A stretch of DNA of 64,000 bases from Actinernus sp. WN-2022. Its lineage: Eukaryota; Cnidaria; Anthozoa; Actiniaria; Actinernidae. Shown piece by piece: positions 14,100 to 26,699 of the stretch (position 1 is the first letter of the stretch; the number at the start of each line of letters is the position of its first letter). The notes beneath the pieces are model-generated. The model did not search any database and was not told where the DNA came from. It saw nothing but the letters and a program-made list of their open reading frames with translations. The position numbers and the translations under genes were made by a program. Where the stretch lies: NCBI GenBank assembly GCA_030867875.1, contig JAOWCC010000577.1:70737012-70801011 (forward strand), given 5' to 3'.

Positions 14100-17000
14100 T
14101 GTATATATTTTGCAACCTAGTAATAGACTAGCCCAAGGCTAGGGATACAGACATAAAAGTTATGCCACACATTTGAAAATGCTTTGCACACTCCAAAATT
14201 GTGTTCTAAGAAATGTATTTATCTTGTAACGGACAAGGAATGCAATGAATAAGTTCCTATGTGGACGAGAGGGCCTGGAGAGCCAGTGTTATGATAATTA
14301 GGGATATACAATGTATAAATTGTCAAGAGACAGAGTCATGCAGTTCATTGTGGTTCCGGCTCACAAACAGTTCAGTGTTTAATTTTATGACAGGTTGTGG
14401 GCCTGGACCCGTCCCTGCAAAGTGTTGCTGTGGTATATTTCAGGGCCTCGAGGGAACTATAGGAATCATGCTTTTCAGCGTCGAGAGCACTCCATATCCT
14501 ACTTTACCAAATCTAATGACATTTTATCAATAAATATAACTTGTGTTTATGTAATACATACATGTATACACTGTAGTTCACAGTTATTATTTTTTTAACT
14601 ACCGGCAGGGAAATTTGTTTTGAAGCAGGTAAAATTTTGTTGAATGACCAGTAGGTTTTTTTCCAACCAGGGAATTTTTGTGTACTAAAAATAAATTCAC
14701 CCTCCCTCTCTCTTATCCTACCTTCCCCCTTATCACTCCCTTCCCCTACCCCCTCCTATCATCTTACAGTACATCATATATAGTGTACCCATAAATTATA
14801 GTCAACCATACTTAATTACCATATTTATTTTACCTTTCCTGTCCTTGCTGGTACAGTAGAACTTACAGTGAATCTAACATGCAAATTATCATGCAAGCCA
14901 ACCTTAGTGATTATAAAGCCCTGGCATGCCAAATACATTCATTTGGTATCCAAGACTCAAATCATTTAGCCATTTTTTCCTTGAAATTGCATAGTTATCG
15001 AGGCCTTCACTGATCTTTATTTTCTTTAAAAACCGCTCCCTGCCTTCTTTAGGTTGTAAATTATCAAGACAACATATCCAGATAACAACTCTTATCAGGA
15101 TGTTTAAAATGTTCTTATTCTGCTTATACTTTCTCAGCCATTTTACCAGTCTATGGTTGTTAGAACATTCAAAACAAAGGGAGGTTAATCCTCCAGTTTG
15201 TGCATAGCAACTGTTGTCATGGATGCTGTACCGGTCTATTGTATTGCAATCCACTGTAATTAATATTTGCCATCATTCATTGAGACAGTTTTAAAATCTA
15301 ATCGGTTTACATTAAAAGCAAATTGAAAGTATTTCTCTCTACATGTATCACAGGCCAGGGCCAGCTTGTGTTACTCTGTAGTGTTATGTTAGGGAAACCA
15401 AACCTTCTATCCATTGTCAGTCACCCTAGTTTTAAAGGTAATTCCTTGATATTGTTCTTTGTCAGCACCTAGCAAACCTGGCTTGGATTGGATCAGATCA
15501 GAGAAAGGTTGAGATTGAGTTATGAATTGGATCACAGATCAGGGATGAAAGATATTTTCCGACCAAAAGATCACAACCAAGTCTGACAAGATGGCCATCA
15601 ATACATGTACATGTAACAAGGTTAGTTCTGTTTAAATACGTATTATTGCTGCTATTTTTTCACCATGGAAAACTGACTTGTCTTCCTATCAGTAATGGGC
15701 AAAATATGGGGATTGTGCAGATAAACTCACCAAAACTCATTGGAGACAAAAACTGTATATACATGTACATGTACATGTATATGTTGCAGGTCAAAATAGA
15801 TTTCAGGTCTACTTTTTTTCAGCCTAGGTTGAAAATTTTATCCTAGGTTGAATTTTTTTTAACCTAGGTTGAAATTTTTCAAGATTTTAAAAAGGGATTT
15901 TCCAATTTTTTGGGATTCATAAAAAAACAAGAGGCCCTGAGTCGGCCTTAACTCGGGCCAGCTAGGAGTAGGTGAATACGTATTGGTGATGGAGTTCTAG
16001 CATATTTTTGTGTTATACATGGTTTGTGGTAGGGGAGCCAGAGAATAGACCGATTTAGCTTATACATTTATACATTTACTTACATGTAAATTATTTTTTG
16101 AAGGTGATTTTGTCTCTTAAGAATAATTATTGTGGTTCTTTGTCCCCAGAGAAGCCATATCATTATTCTCATAAGAATTATGTCTTGTAAAAATAATCCT
16201 ATTTTAGAGTAGCCTGATTTTCATACGGTACGAGGCCTCGTACCGTCTGAAAATCAGGCTAATTTTAGAGGGGCTGGAATGTTAAACTGCCATGGAAGGC
16301 AAATTGCACAGCAGCCATTATTACCGTATTCACTCATGGATAAGCTGCACTCGCGGATAAGCCGCACCCCGAGTTTAGAAGCTTGATTCAGGGAAAAAAA
16401 GTTTTTTTTGGAAGAATATCAGATGTACATGTACATTGTATAAACCTTCATCGGACTTTCAAACTGGAGAAAACTCCAAAGTAGTACCTGTAATTTTCTG
16501 AAATACGGTAGTATAAACGTCATGTCTACATACTTAGATATATGATTTATCTTTCCATAAGAGTGTTTGTTTACCAGGATCTGTTCATTCAGGTCACCTT
16601 TTAGATCGGATTTTACATGTCAATGGACAGACAGCCCAAGCTCTGTATTTGCACTGTGTGACTATTATTTCACAAAATTCTCAGATAAAGGAAATAAACT
16701 TACCTTAAGAGTGTGTTGTTGTCCTGTTGTTTCTCTGGGGTCTAGAAATGGCGGTTATGGGGCATTTCTCTCACTTTGGGTTTTTCTCTTCTCTGTCTAA
16801 TAGAAATGAAAGGCTGCACACTCGAATTCAAACCACGAGGTTTTTCGTACGAAAACCCATCCGATAGGCGTAATTTCCTCCGTCAGGTGAAAGGTAGATA
16901 GTTTTTCTTACCCCAGAAGTTTACAGACTTGAGAAATCATTATCCTAACTCTTCCAAATGAACTCATTTCTTTGAAAAAGCCTTCTCATTCTTCGTCAGA

Positions 17001-17602
17001 AACTACGTGTTAGCATCAATTCGGGCATGCTGTCAAAATTCCTCTTTCCGGCAGAGGGACAGTCAATAAATTGCCAGATACTTTTTATTTACTCTCTCCC
17101 CACAGGGTCTAACGTGCCACCTATTGTACTGAGTAGCCAATCGCGTGGCTACAATTTCAAACAAGTTGACAACGCTTGACGACGGCTAGTTCCCAAAGTT
17201 CACGGGCTCAGAAATTATACATAATAAAAATTTATATATACCTTATTTTGAAACTGGTCTACAAGTGAATCGGCTCTATGGTAAAGTGGTGTAGAGCGCA
17301 CGCTTCGAATCCAACGATTTGGAGTTCGATTCCCACACCAGCCAGTAACATTACAAAAATAATGTTTTCCTCTATTTTAAGCTATTAGAGCCGCCTTCGA
17401 CACTAAAACTTTGTTTTGCATTGGCCCTCAAGCTCCAACATGATCATGGTCATGGTCATGGTCATGCAACATGCTACAAGTTACTTTTCTGGTTACTTTA
17501 TGTTGATCACAAGAGCACTAGAAGGAAAGCCTGCTGCGTAGAAAAGGAAAGCTGGGATACCTCGCTGTTTCCTTTTATTGTTTGAGTTTATAATTAAGCA
17601 AA
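14100..17602. repeat. Long duplicated segment, copy B
   Basis: This is the second copy of the segment at 485-4244, in the same orientation about 13.6 kb downstream. It lacks the right inverted arm seen after copy A. It keeps the block around 16690-16800 (TTTCTCTGGGGTCTAGAAATG) that is replaced in copy A's left arm but found in copy A's right arm. It has its own short inversion-related motif GTATTCACTCATGGATAAGC near 16325. No intact gene is present. Confidence 0.75.
17272..17344 (+). tRNA. tRNA-like sequence, second copy, probably a pseudogene
   Basis: This differs from the 3862-3934 copy by a single base (GCGCACGC instead of GCGCGCGC). It keeps the AAAGTGG and GAGTTCGATTCC polymerase III box-like motifs. 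The stems are poorly paired, as in the first copy. Confidence 0.35.
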
Positions 17603-17803
17603 TTTATCTGAGACAATATACATGTATCAACATAATATATAATATATATAATATAATAATAATAATATATAATAATAATAAATTCTTTATTTAAACATGG
17701 AGTCTCAATCATACAATGATGCTCCTCCGGAGAGCCGTGATCCAACAATAAATTAAATCTAAATAGATCTAAAAATCTAAAAACATCATTTTAAAAACCA
17801 CTT

Positions 17804-19934
17804 TCAACTACTATTACTATTACTATTAAGGTACGTCTTAAAAAGAGAAAGATAACCAGCTTCAGTCAGATTTTCTGAGAGACCATTCCATAGACGAGCG
17901 CCTCTGTAGGAGTAGCTTTTTTTGAGTGCCTCAGAGTTTGGCCTAGGAACGAACAAGCTACATGTATGTTCTGAATTACGTAAACTGTAACGGTGTACAT
18001 CGCCTGTTTTTGTAAAAAGCTGTGATAAACAGCCAGAGACCAGGCCGTTCATTGTCTTATACATTATATGTGCCATTTGGTTGTTTCGGCATTCCGAAAG
18101 GTTTTTCCAACCAAGTTGCTGTAGAATGTCCCTAGATCTAATGTCGTAGTTTGACCCTGTAATGATTCTGGCAGCCCTATTTTGAAGTTTTTGAACTTTA
18201 TCAGACAAACCCTGCAATAATCAAGGTGGGGGGCTATTAAATAATTATACCGGTAGATATAAAACAGGATATTAGAAGGTACAAATGGCTTCACTCTTCT
18301 TAAGACACCAAGTCCTTTGGAAAGTTTTTTACAGATAGTATCAATGTGACATTCCCACCTGAGTAATTCATCAACGTGGACGCCTAGACATTTGTAGGAT
18401 TTAACTCTTTCAATTGAACAACCATTTGACGTGCTAATTCCCGGATTTTCAGGTATCCTACCGAGCCTAGTGCAAGTACCTAAGAACATACACTTTGTTT
18501 TTGTTGTGTTTAGGCTCAGTTTGTTGGCATTTAGCCACTCGTGCACATTAGCTAAATCATTGTTCATTACATGTGATATTAGCTCCTCAGGGGTGTTCGA
18601 TGCATATACGTCAGACTTGTGTCATCAGCATACATACGAACGTTTGATACCAGGTTTGAGTTTGGTAAATCGTTAATGTATAGCAGAAATAGCAATGGAC
18701 CTAGTATTGACCACTGTGGGATACCACATGTAACTACATTTGAATCCGAGAGGATATATACCATCGATTACTGTTTGTTGGGTTCGCCCTGAAAGGTACT
18801 GGGCAAACCAAGATGTGGTTTTGGACTGCACACCATAAAGCCTCATTTTTATATCAAAATAGTATCAAAGGCCTTTTTTAGATCTAAAAATAATACCACA
18901 TTAGTAAGGCCATTATCAATATTCATAAACCATTCATTCGTGAGATCAAACAAAGCTGTTACAGTGGAATGTAGCAGCCTAAAACCAGACTGATATTTAC
19001 TAACTAAGGATGTTGTTATCAACTAAGTATGCATAAAATTGGTTAAAAATCGCTCGTTCAAGTATTTTTGCAACAACAGAAATAGGTCTATAATAATTTT
19101 ATTAAGGGTTGATCTAGATCCCTCTTTATATAATGGAGACACACTGGCATTCTTCCAATCAGTTGGCAAAGTACCATGATTGATAGAGAGATTGAAGATA
19201 TGAGCTAGGCGTTCAGCTATTAACAGATGACGCACAGAGATGAAATAGACTAGCTGGTATTCCGTCCAATCCACTGGCTTTATTTGCCGATAACTTTTTG
19301 ATAATAAGTATTTCCAAAACTTAAAAATCTCTCAGCTCAAAGGTTGAGACTGTTGGTTGAATAAACGACTCAAAGCTTAGTGGGGATTGTGGAATTTGCC
19401 CAGCCAAAATAGGCCCATGCAACTTCAACAAAATGTTTGTTAAAAGCATTACTAATCTCTTTCGGGTTCAGTATAACATTACCTTCTTGTCCCTCAATTT
19501 TAGTTGGGAGTGAAGTAGTTTTAGATTTTCTAGACAGTACAGTATTTATGCCTTTCTAAATTTCATGAATGTTACCCTGAAATTGAGAAAAATATTGCTC
19601 ATAGTAATTACTTTTACTCTGCTTAATCGCTCTGTTTACGTTGTTCTTAACCTATTTGTAAGCAGACCAATCTGACTGGTGGTTTGTTATTTGAGCGATT
19701 TTCTTCAGGCGGTTTTTTGAACTCCAAAGTCAACCATGGTGCAAATGAGTTACGGACACGCTTTGTTCTAATAGGCGCGTGCAAATCAACTATTTTCATA
19801 AAACAATCCCGCCAGGATACCCATGCGACATTGGGATCATTAATTTGCATGATATTTTCCCATGGGACTGAATCTACATCTTGGATGAATAGTTCAGGAA
19901 TAAAGTGTTTAAAAGAACGCGACTTAATATACAA
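17804..19934 (-). pseudogene. LINE reverse transcriptase, broken into several frames
   Basis: The minus strand carries recognisable pieces in order. A pre-RT linker is at 19934-19647 (contains SRSFKHF and VPWENI). An RT N-terminal segment with LPTDWKNASVSPLYKEGS is at 19274-19023. The catalytic block with ILGPLLFLLYINDLP and YADD is at 18764-18579. RT thumb and C-terminal segments (KLSLNTTKTKCM, LWNGLSENL) run from 18567 to 17804. The order and motifs are those of CR1/L2-like polymerases. Frames change between pieces and several stops intervene, so no product is expected. Confidence 0.85.
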
Positions 19935-19983
19935 ATGTACTTAGTGGAAGTCTTTGGTAAGACCAGTTTCCTGGTGACATAAA

Positions 19984-21392
19984 CAGGGCCTCTGGCAGAG
20001 TGCGGAAAAAAAATTAAATTAGTGCGGAAATATTTGTCAAATAGTGCGGAAAAAAAGCTCAATAGTGCGGAAAATAGTGCGATTTTTTTAGGCAAGTTTA
20101 TATTCTCTGCAAATCGTTATTAGGGTAGAAAACAACTCGTTTTTGCCTTCCTGATGTCAGTAAGAGGGTGTAATATAGTAAAATCACACGAAACGAAATG
20201 AAAAGACTGAAGAAAAGGCCTTGTGCACGGAGTTGGTGTACACAAGCGTAACATAAAATTCTAACGCTACGTTTGATTATTTTTCTCAAAATCTAAACAT
20301 CCTATAATCCTAGGACTTCAGAAAATAAAACTTCAGTCTAGGTGCACAGAAAAACGAGCAAAATACTTTCGAAAATGGTTTTATTTGAAAAAACAAACGA
20401 ATTTGTTCGAATTCTGTCTGAAAAAGTTCGTCATTTTCCACCCGATTTTTACTCCACATCGCAATGAATTTTTATCGTTTAAGAAATATCGGAGAAGAAA
20501 ATTTTCATATGTACTTTGAGGTGAAGTGCACTTGAAATTCGCCACAAAACGTTGTGGTTTTCTTGTACTTTATGCTTTCTTCAAAAGAAATATCAGTTAA
20601 AAACTAGCGTTAGAAAAAAATCACTGTCGGATAAAAACACTCGTTCCAAGCTTTCATCGTGCCTTTTTTGCCTTCGGTCGCGCAAATCACGCATTTCGCG
20701 CCAATCGCGCCCTTTTTCCATCGCGCCAATCGCGCCCTTTTTCTATCGCGCCAATCGCGCACTTTTTCCATCGCGCAAATCATGCAAATCGCGCCCGAGT
20801 TAGTAGATTGTAATCGTATGCTGACATGTCTGTAAAATACAAACAGTAAATACAAAATGTTCAAGTATGTAGCTCTTGCGAAATAAAGCAGGTGAAATCA
20901 ACCCTCGTTTTGTATCAAAGATTTCTTATTTGTGGTGTTGCATGATACTTCCAAAACTTAACGTCTTTGTTTCCAAAGAAAAAAAATACTTCCTCTATTA
21001 TATTTAGCCTGAAAAAAAGAAGAAACTAAGCTCGATTTACGTAAAGACTGCGAGCCCATTCAACCCCCGTGGGAATTCTTCAAAGTTGGAAGTTGTAAAC
21101 TCAATTAGCCCAGCTTCCTGCAATATTACGTATGGAACGCCTGGCTGGTTTTTGATACGGAAGCTGACCTTGTTTCGTTGTTTACGAAGGTAAATTGTTC
21201 TCAAAAGCATACAAATCCACTTGAAATCGAAAATGGTGTCTGTACAATTATGTAATAAGAACAATTACGCAAATTTAGGGACTTTCAAAGCGAATTTTGT
21301 ATTATTGTGCGAAAATAGTACAATAGTGCGATTGGGTGCGATTTTAAACCAATAGTGCGAAATCGCACCCTCGCACTCTGTCAGAGGCCCTG
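19984..21392. mobile_element. 1.4-kb TIR element inserted in the LINE
   Basis: The element starts CAGGGCCTCTGGCAGAGTGCG and ends with the near reverse complement CGCACTCTGTCAGAGGCCCTG. CATAAA flanks both ends (19978-19983 and 21393-21398). The AGTGCG motif recurs many times just inside both termini. A ~24-bp repeat containing CGCGCCAATCGCGCC occurs at about 20690-20800. No transposase frame is present. CAGGG-type ends and subterminal repeats suggest hAT, but hAT elements usually make 8-bp duplications, so the family is uncertain. Confidence 0.7.
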
Positions 21393-21503
21393 CATAAATA
21401 ATACTATGGTCGCTTATTCCTATGTGAGAGGCTCCACTATTGGTGTACTTACTCGGTTCATTTGTAAGGAACAGATCAGTAGAAGTATTAAGCGTTACTC
21501 TTG

Positions 21504-22061
21504 TCAGTTCGTTAATAAGCTAAGAATATTGATACAGGTCACACAGTTCGAGAAGTGTTTTTGTGTGCTGACCCGGAGAATTTGATCCGAATTACAATTA
21601 AAATCACCAATTACCGATGATTCAATATTCTCAGCTTCTATATTTTCAAGAATTGTTTCAAAATTATTAAACAACTCAAGGGTGGAACTGGGTGGCCTGT
21701 ACCAAGTGCTTATCAAGAAAGGCTTCACTTTCGGTCTCCTTATCTCGACACAGATAAATTCAAGAAAGTTATCCTGTAGATCAGACCTGTGTATAAAATC
21801 GATATAATTTCTTATACACATGTACATTGCTACTCCGCCACCTCTCCGGTTACGGTGCTTAGAAACTACGGTGTAGCCATCAATAAGATATTCACACGAA
21901 TCTACAGTTTCACTCAGTCTTGTTTCATTTAGAATTAAGACATGTAAATATTTAGAAGCCATATGTATTCTAAGTTCGTCTATATGCCTTAATACACTAG
22001 CGATATTCAAAGCATCAATTTTGAAGTCTTTTAGTTTAGGTATATCAAATTGAAAATTCAA
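21504..22061 (-). pseudogene. LINE apurinic-like endonuclease segment
   Basis: An open minus-strand frame of 185 codons shows endonuclease/exonuclease/phosphatase family motifs. These are a VLILNETRLS block, a RNRRGGGVAMY block, a TWYRPPSS block and a VIGDFNCN block. They match the N-terminal endonuclease of CR1/L2-type LINE ORF2. The frame is cut off before the domain's C-terminal SDH-type motif, about 110 bp from the 1.4-kb insertion. It belongs with the reverse transcriptase pieces at 17804-19934. Confidence 0.8.
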
Positions 22062-22100
22062 AGGCTGCTTATTATCTGTGTTAATGGGTCATGGGTGAAC

Positions 22101-22905
22101 TCATAGGGAAGGGTATAGCATGGCTGCCAGACTGACTTCTACTACTGTCACGAGCAATTCGCTAGCATGGTTCCTTCACAAACTAATCTTCAATGTGAGC
22201 CTGCCATAAATCTGGCCTTTGGAAGTTATGTCTAGTGTATAGGCATGCGCATTAGATATTCGATTCCATCACCACCCCCAGCGGATATAATTGTTCGCAG
22301 AGCGTTCGTGACAACGTCTGGATTGTGTTCGTCGCATGTGCGCGATCACAAGGAGGAGAAAGTTAACTTTCACTGGCGAAGTTTGTATCACACTTTCAAC
22401 CTACTTTAGCCACATTTATCGGATCTTCATAGCCTTAACTGAGTTGGTTATTTGCAACGAAAAGTTGTCACGAAGGTTAACGTCGAAATTAACATGAACT
22501 AACACGGGATATTTTGACTTTTGAATAACAACTGAACTACAAGAAGAACCACTGTCAGAATTTCGCATTCTCTCACCATTCTTCAGAGGAATCAGATGAA
22601 GTTGGGACTCTTTTCTGATCTGATGGAGAAGATAACCTTTTCCTGGATTAAAACTTTTGTGATGAAATGTACTTCATTTTCAGGCGTTTTCAATACAACG
22701 GAGTATCCAAGTACGAAGTGCTGGCTAGAAAGTGTTTAGATTTCATAGGCAATACGATGGATAGCTTGAGGAAGAGTTGCGAGACAAAACTGAAAGCTAT
22801 TCTGTTTTGGTAACGTTCTTTAGAGACTGCTTCACACTGGAATTTAATTCGACCGAATTTTGTTATTAACAACTTTAGCATTGTACTATAAATGTCACTA
22901 TACAA
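22101..22905. other. No gene recognised
   Basis: Only short frames on both strands, none with a recognisable domain. No clear repeat ends were seen. Confidence 0.5.
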
Positions 22906-23046
22906 GGCCGGCGGAACAGGGGCGTCTGGCCACTTTTTCGGCCAAGTTTGAAATTTTAGCTGACGTAAACATTTTAAAAATATGTAAAATTTCTCGTGCC
23001 TTCGGCGCTCGGCCGCCCCACTTCCAAAATGCTTCCGCCGGCCCTG
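22906..23046. repeat. Small inverted-end element
   Basis: The ends are GGCCGGCGGAA and TTCCGCCGGCC, reverse complements of each other, about 140 bp apart. The internal sequence (TTCGGCGCTCGGCCGCCCC) is GC-richer than its surroundings. This fits a MITE. I found no certain target duplication. Confidence 0.45.
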
Positions 23047-23487
23047 CTATATTGTGGCTTTGTGGAAGGAAAACTGTAGGAGAACCATTTTAACATATGT
23101 AAAAGTATATTTTACTTTACACACTGGGCAACATTGTTGTAGTCAGATTGTCGTTGCTGATGGCTAACACCAGAATATTTCATCATTTCTGAACAGGTAT
23201 GAGTCCCTCTCCATATCATGTTAGTTTCTTTTAAATTCTGTAATATGCAAATTATCATTTGCTTGTGTTTATGAGTTTTACACGCAGATTTACACAGACG
23301 TTGTAAATATTACTTAATTTTGGTAGCTGCGCTGATTGTGATATTTAGTGTTTATAGTTTGATTATTTAGTTTGTCTGTCTCATTCATTAATTTTGTTGA
23401 AAGCTATACAACAAATTCTTACTATTTGGCGTGTCAGTTTACCAAAAAAAATTCCGCCAGCCAATTTTTTTATGATTTGATTTCGCT

Positions 23488-23592
23488 TACCCTGCGAGCA
23501 GAGGTTTCTCATCTCTTTGCCTTTCCTGTCGTTTCCCTTTCTTTCGGCGGACAGGACAGGCAAAGAGATGAGAAACCTCTGCTCGCAGGGTA
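23488..23592. mobile_element. 105-bp hairpin MITE with 9-bp target duplication
   Basis: The element begins TACCCTGCGAGCAGAGG and ends with the reverse complement; each arm is ~35 bp with a short spacer. It is flanked on both sides by GATTTCGCT (23479-23487 and 23593-23601). A 9-bp duplication is typical of Mutator-like elements. Any open frame across it is a by-product of the palindrome. Confidence 0.8.
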
Positions 23593-23601
23593 GATTTCGC
23601 T

Positions 23602-26090
23602 GCATGAACACAATTGGTACACCTGCATGCTCTTGAGCAATAAAACAAATTGTAATGATGAAAATAAGCTACATGCACATATCATGTATGTTGATATGAA
23701 AAGATATTAAAATGAAAAGATTTAAATCAAAATTCAGCTATATTGGTTTTATAAAGATTGTTTTATCCGAGTATTGAGTATTCTTAACAATATCTGAGTA
23801 TTATAGAGTGATTTTCATAAACCTGTGAAACAATTATTTAGTAGTCTTTGTATGTATTTTTAAATTTTGCTATTCTTTAAGCAATAATTTTTTTTAAAGG
23901 AAGCATTGGCTTGTTTACACTTAAAAAGATGACCTAAGTTGCTGTATTTGGAACACAAGTATGTAGAATCTAGACAAAAGAGAAATTTCGGAAAGACACA
24001 AGCTACATGTATCAACAAAATGATACAGCAATGAAGCTTGCGTGGATGCATGTAAAAGTTCCCTATGTTTTTGTTTTTATTCCGCGCCCTTAAAATGATT
24101 AAATGCTCTTGGAATTTACAGGGCCAGGGTAGTACATGTTGAATTTCAAGTGAAAAGTTTAAAAAAATAATTTATCGACTAGTTTTCGAATTACAGCTTC
24201 CTTAGCAAATACGTTAATATTTTGAGTAAAATGAGCATATTTATGACATTACTTATGATTCCATAAACCGAAATCGAATAAAGCAAATGGAATGGAATTT
24301 TCATGGGAAGTAGTCCTATTCCACAGGTATGAAATATGTTAAAAACATCGCTTGAATCGGTCCGGAAAACACAGTTCTCGACGACTAAACAGGAAGTAAG
24401 GCGAATTGTTAATCATTTTAACGAAAATATTCAACCCAATTTTTCTCAAACGCTCTCATACAATTTTTTTAAACTTTGCAGTCTTGAAGGCCTATATCTA
24501 GACTACAAGGGATACTAGGTTGTTTTAAAAGTTTAGATCTAGATTTCGAGAAAATTGATGATATGTAAAATACATGACGTGAACGCTGTGTTGCTATGGT
24601 AACACCGATGTCAAACAAACCTACATTTTTGGAAAGTTTATTCTATTTCTAGTAAATGGGTGAAGTGGCTAGCCCGACCGAACTCTGACAGTGGAGTATC
24701 AGCCGTTCAAAGTGGGTATGGTGCGTCCCTGGAAAATCCAGGCGAGCCACCTTAAGGGAGTGGGGCATGGAAGTTTAATTATAGGACAAGAAGTCCTTCA
24801 AAAGTTCCCAGTAGTTTATAGCTCTATTTAGAGACTGATGTTTCTTTGTATTATTAAACTGTAGGAGAAGTTTTGTTGATGTAAATGCCTTTGTCGCCAC
24901 AAATTAGTAAACTCAAATGTTGATGGCTGTTATTTGGGATATCAGTCAGTGGAAGCACCCTTGTCATTTAAACTGAAGTTCTTTCAAAGTCAGTTAAATT
25001 TTATAGCTACATCTGTCTTTGAAATAACTTCTTTAATATCAGTTATTCTCAAAAATTTAGTTACAATTAATTTTCATGGAACCTTTTGAATGAAATATTT
25101 TTGAGGCTTTCATAAAATCATTTCTCTTTTCCAAAAACACAACTACTCCAAACCTTTCATTGCTTTTGTGTAACAGTTTGTAGTATGTTTCTCCAAGAGT
25201 ATCTTTAGACAAAATATGAAGAGTCAGGGAAATAATATTTACCATTTCTTTCCCAACACAATCAAGATATATAATGCTGTGCATGTTTTATAACAACCAC
25301 TGTACCAGATCTACAAATACATCAAGAAGACTAAAAATCACCACTTTTTCTGGAGGTATAAATGACGACCACTTCAACTGCTGCTGACAAACTGGTACCA
25401 AGATGATCCATCTCCTCAACCTCCGTTCCGTAGACTTCTCCTTGCACCAAAACTCGGTTACCTTAGCCCTACAATTTGCGTTTTACTGACCGAGATAATC
25501 GACAAAATGACTGAAGTCTAAGATTATTTCCGAGCGATGGAAACAACTAAACATCGCCAAGGCGCTCCTTTTTCAAGTAAAGCTGCTCGACAGGAAATGT
25601 TGTTAAATGTATGAACCTAGAGCTACTTAATGTTAGACAGATCACACATTTTACCTTTATTTCGTAAAGAAAAACTCGATATATAACTACAAACCGGCCG
25701 GCAGTACCGGCGGATACGCGGCTTTGACCACGCAAATATTCGCGCGAAAGAATCAAATATAGCGCACGCATAAATTACTTCACAAAATGAGCCCGCGTTA
25801 CATGTTTGAAATTTTGATTAGATTGGCGCGCGAATTGCTCGTGCTGTAGGTATAGAAAGAGGCTCTACCACGCCGGGGGCGGGCACAGAGGGGCTCTCCA
25901 CAAATGATCAATCAGACTTAAAATAATTAATAAAATTTGTAAGCATAATTTTGGTACCACTAGGTGCTAGGTGAAGTCCTCCCTTGTTTAGCTGATCAAC
26001 ACAGTCATGATGTTGTGGTGAGATATATATCCCTAACCGTTCTGACTGCAGAATTTCCTTAAGCATTTGTTTGTTAATTGTATCTTCGCA
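23602..26090. other. No gene recognised
   Basis: About 2.5 kb of AT-rich sequence with scattered short frames and no recognised domain, RNA or structured repeat. The only notable base composition change is a GC-rich patch near 25860-25905. Confidence 0.5.
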
Positions 26091-26668
26091 TCAAGTCACC
26101 AGCTCTGATATTGTGACTTTAGCGGACGATGTAGCTTCAACACTTCGAGCGATGTCCACCAGACCTTTAGCGATATCCTTAGGCTCCATATTCTTCAAAT
26201 CGTTTGTACCACAGTGAAGTACAATATCCATTGGTTTCTGGTCTAGCGTAGACTTGATATAGTGCTTCATATCGTAGATACATGTACGTGCTCCAGGAAA
26301 AGGCTTAACCACAAACCGTCTGCCTAGCTCCTTTCCTACATTCCACCCGTGAATGCGATTTACCATCGAGTCACCAAGTAGGACTATCTTCTCAGGATCA
26401 GAGTCAGTTGTTGTCGTAGTTGGTGCCAGCCTCGTTTGTCTACCTTGTGTTGCATTTTTATCCTGCGTTGCCGTAGGGTTAATAACTTCTTATTTTTGCC
26501 TTTAGATGATGCTGGATTCGTTGACTCCAAACTAAGTTGGTTACTTCCCTTGTCTTCCTTTTCAATTGTCCTGGGTTTCGACTTTTCTACGCCTTTAGTT
26601 GGATGATGAATAATAGGCTCAGTCGTTGCTTGCTTGGTCGTTTGAGTGGGTTGTTCAGCCATGACCAT
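26091..26668 (-). pseudogene. LINE ORF1 fragment with SGNH-type esterase domain
   Basis: Two minus-strand frames adjoin. The upstream piece (26668-26384) is Lys/Gln/Thr-rich, like a LINE ORF1 linker. The downstream piece (26366-26091) contains VNRIHGW and VLHCGTNDLKNM, the block III-type GTND motif of SGNH hydrolases found in ORF1 of some CR1/L2-type LINEs. The frame break lies just before the expected GDS motif, which reads in the other frame. The fragment lacks the domain's C-terminal catalytic part. No ORF2 follows it nearby. Confidence 0.6.
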
Positions 26669-26699
26669 GATTCACCTAGGAATTGAGAGAGCCATAACT

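Larger units (their letters stand above)
17640..22100 (-). mobile_element. Degraded non-LTR retrotransposon (LINE), interrupted
   Basis: Reading on the minus strand from about 22.1 kb, an apurinic-type endonuclease segment is followed, after a 1.4-kb insertion at 19984-21392, by the linker, reverse transcriptase and C-terminal parts. The 3' end, on the left, abuts an AAT-rich microsatellite at 17640-17690, as is common for CR1/L2-type LINEs. Coding frames are broken many times, so the copy is dead. Confidence 0.85.
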
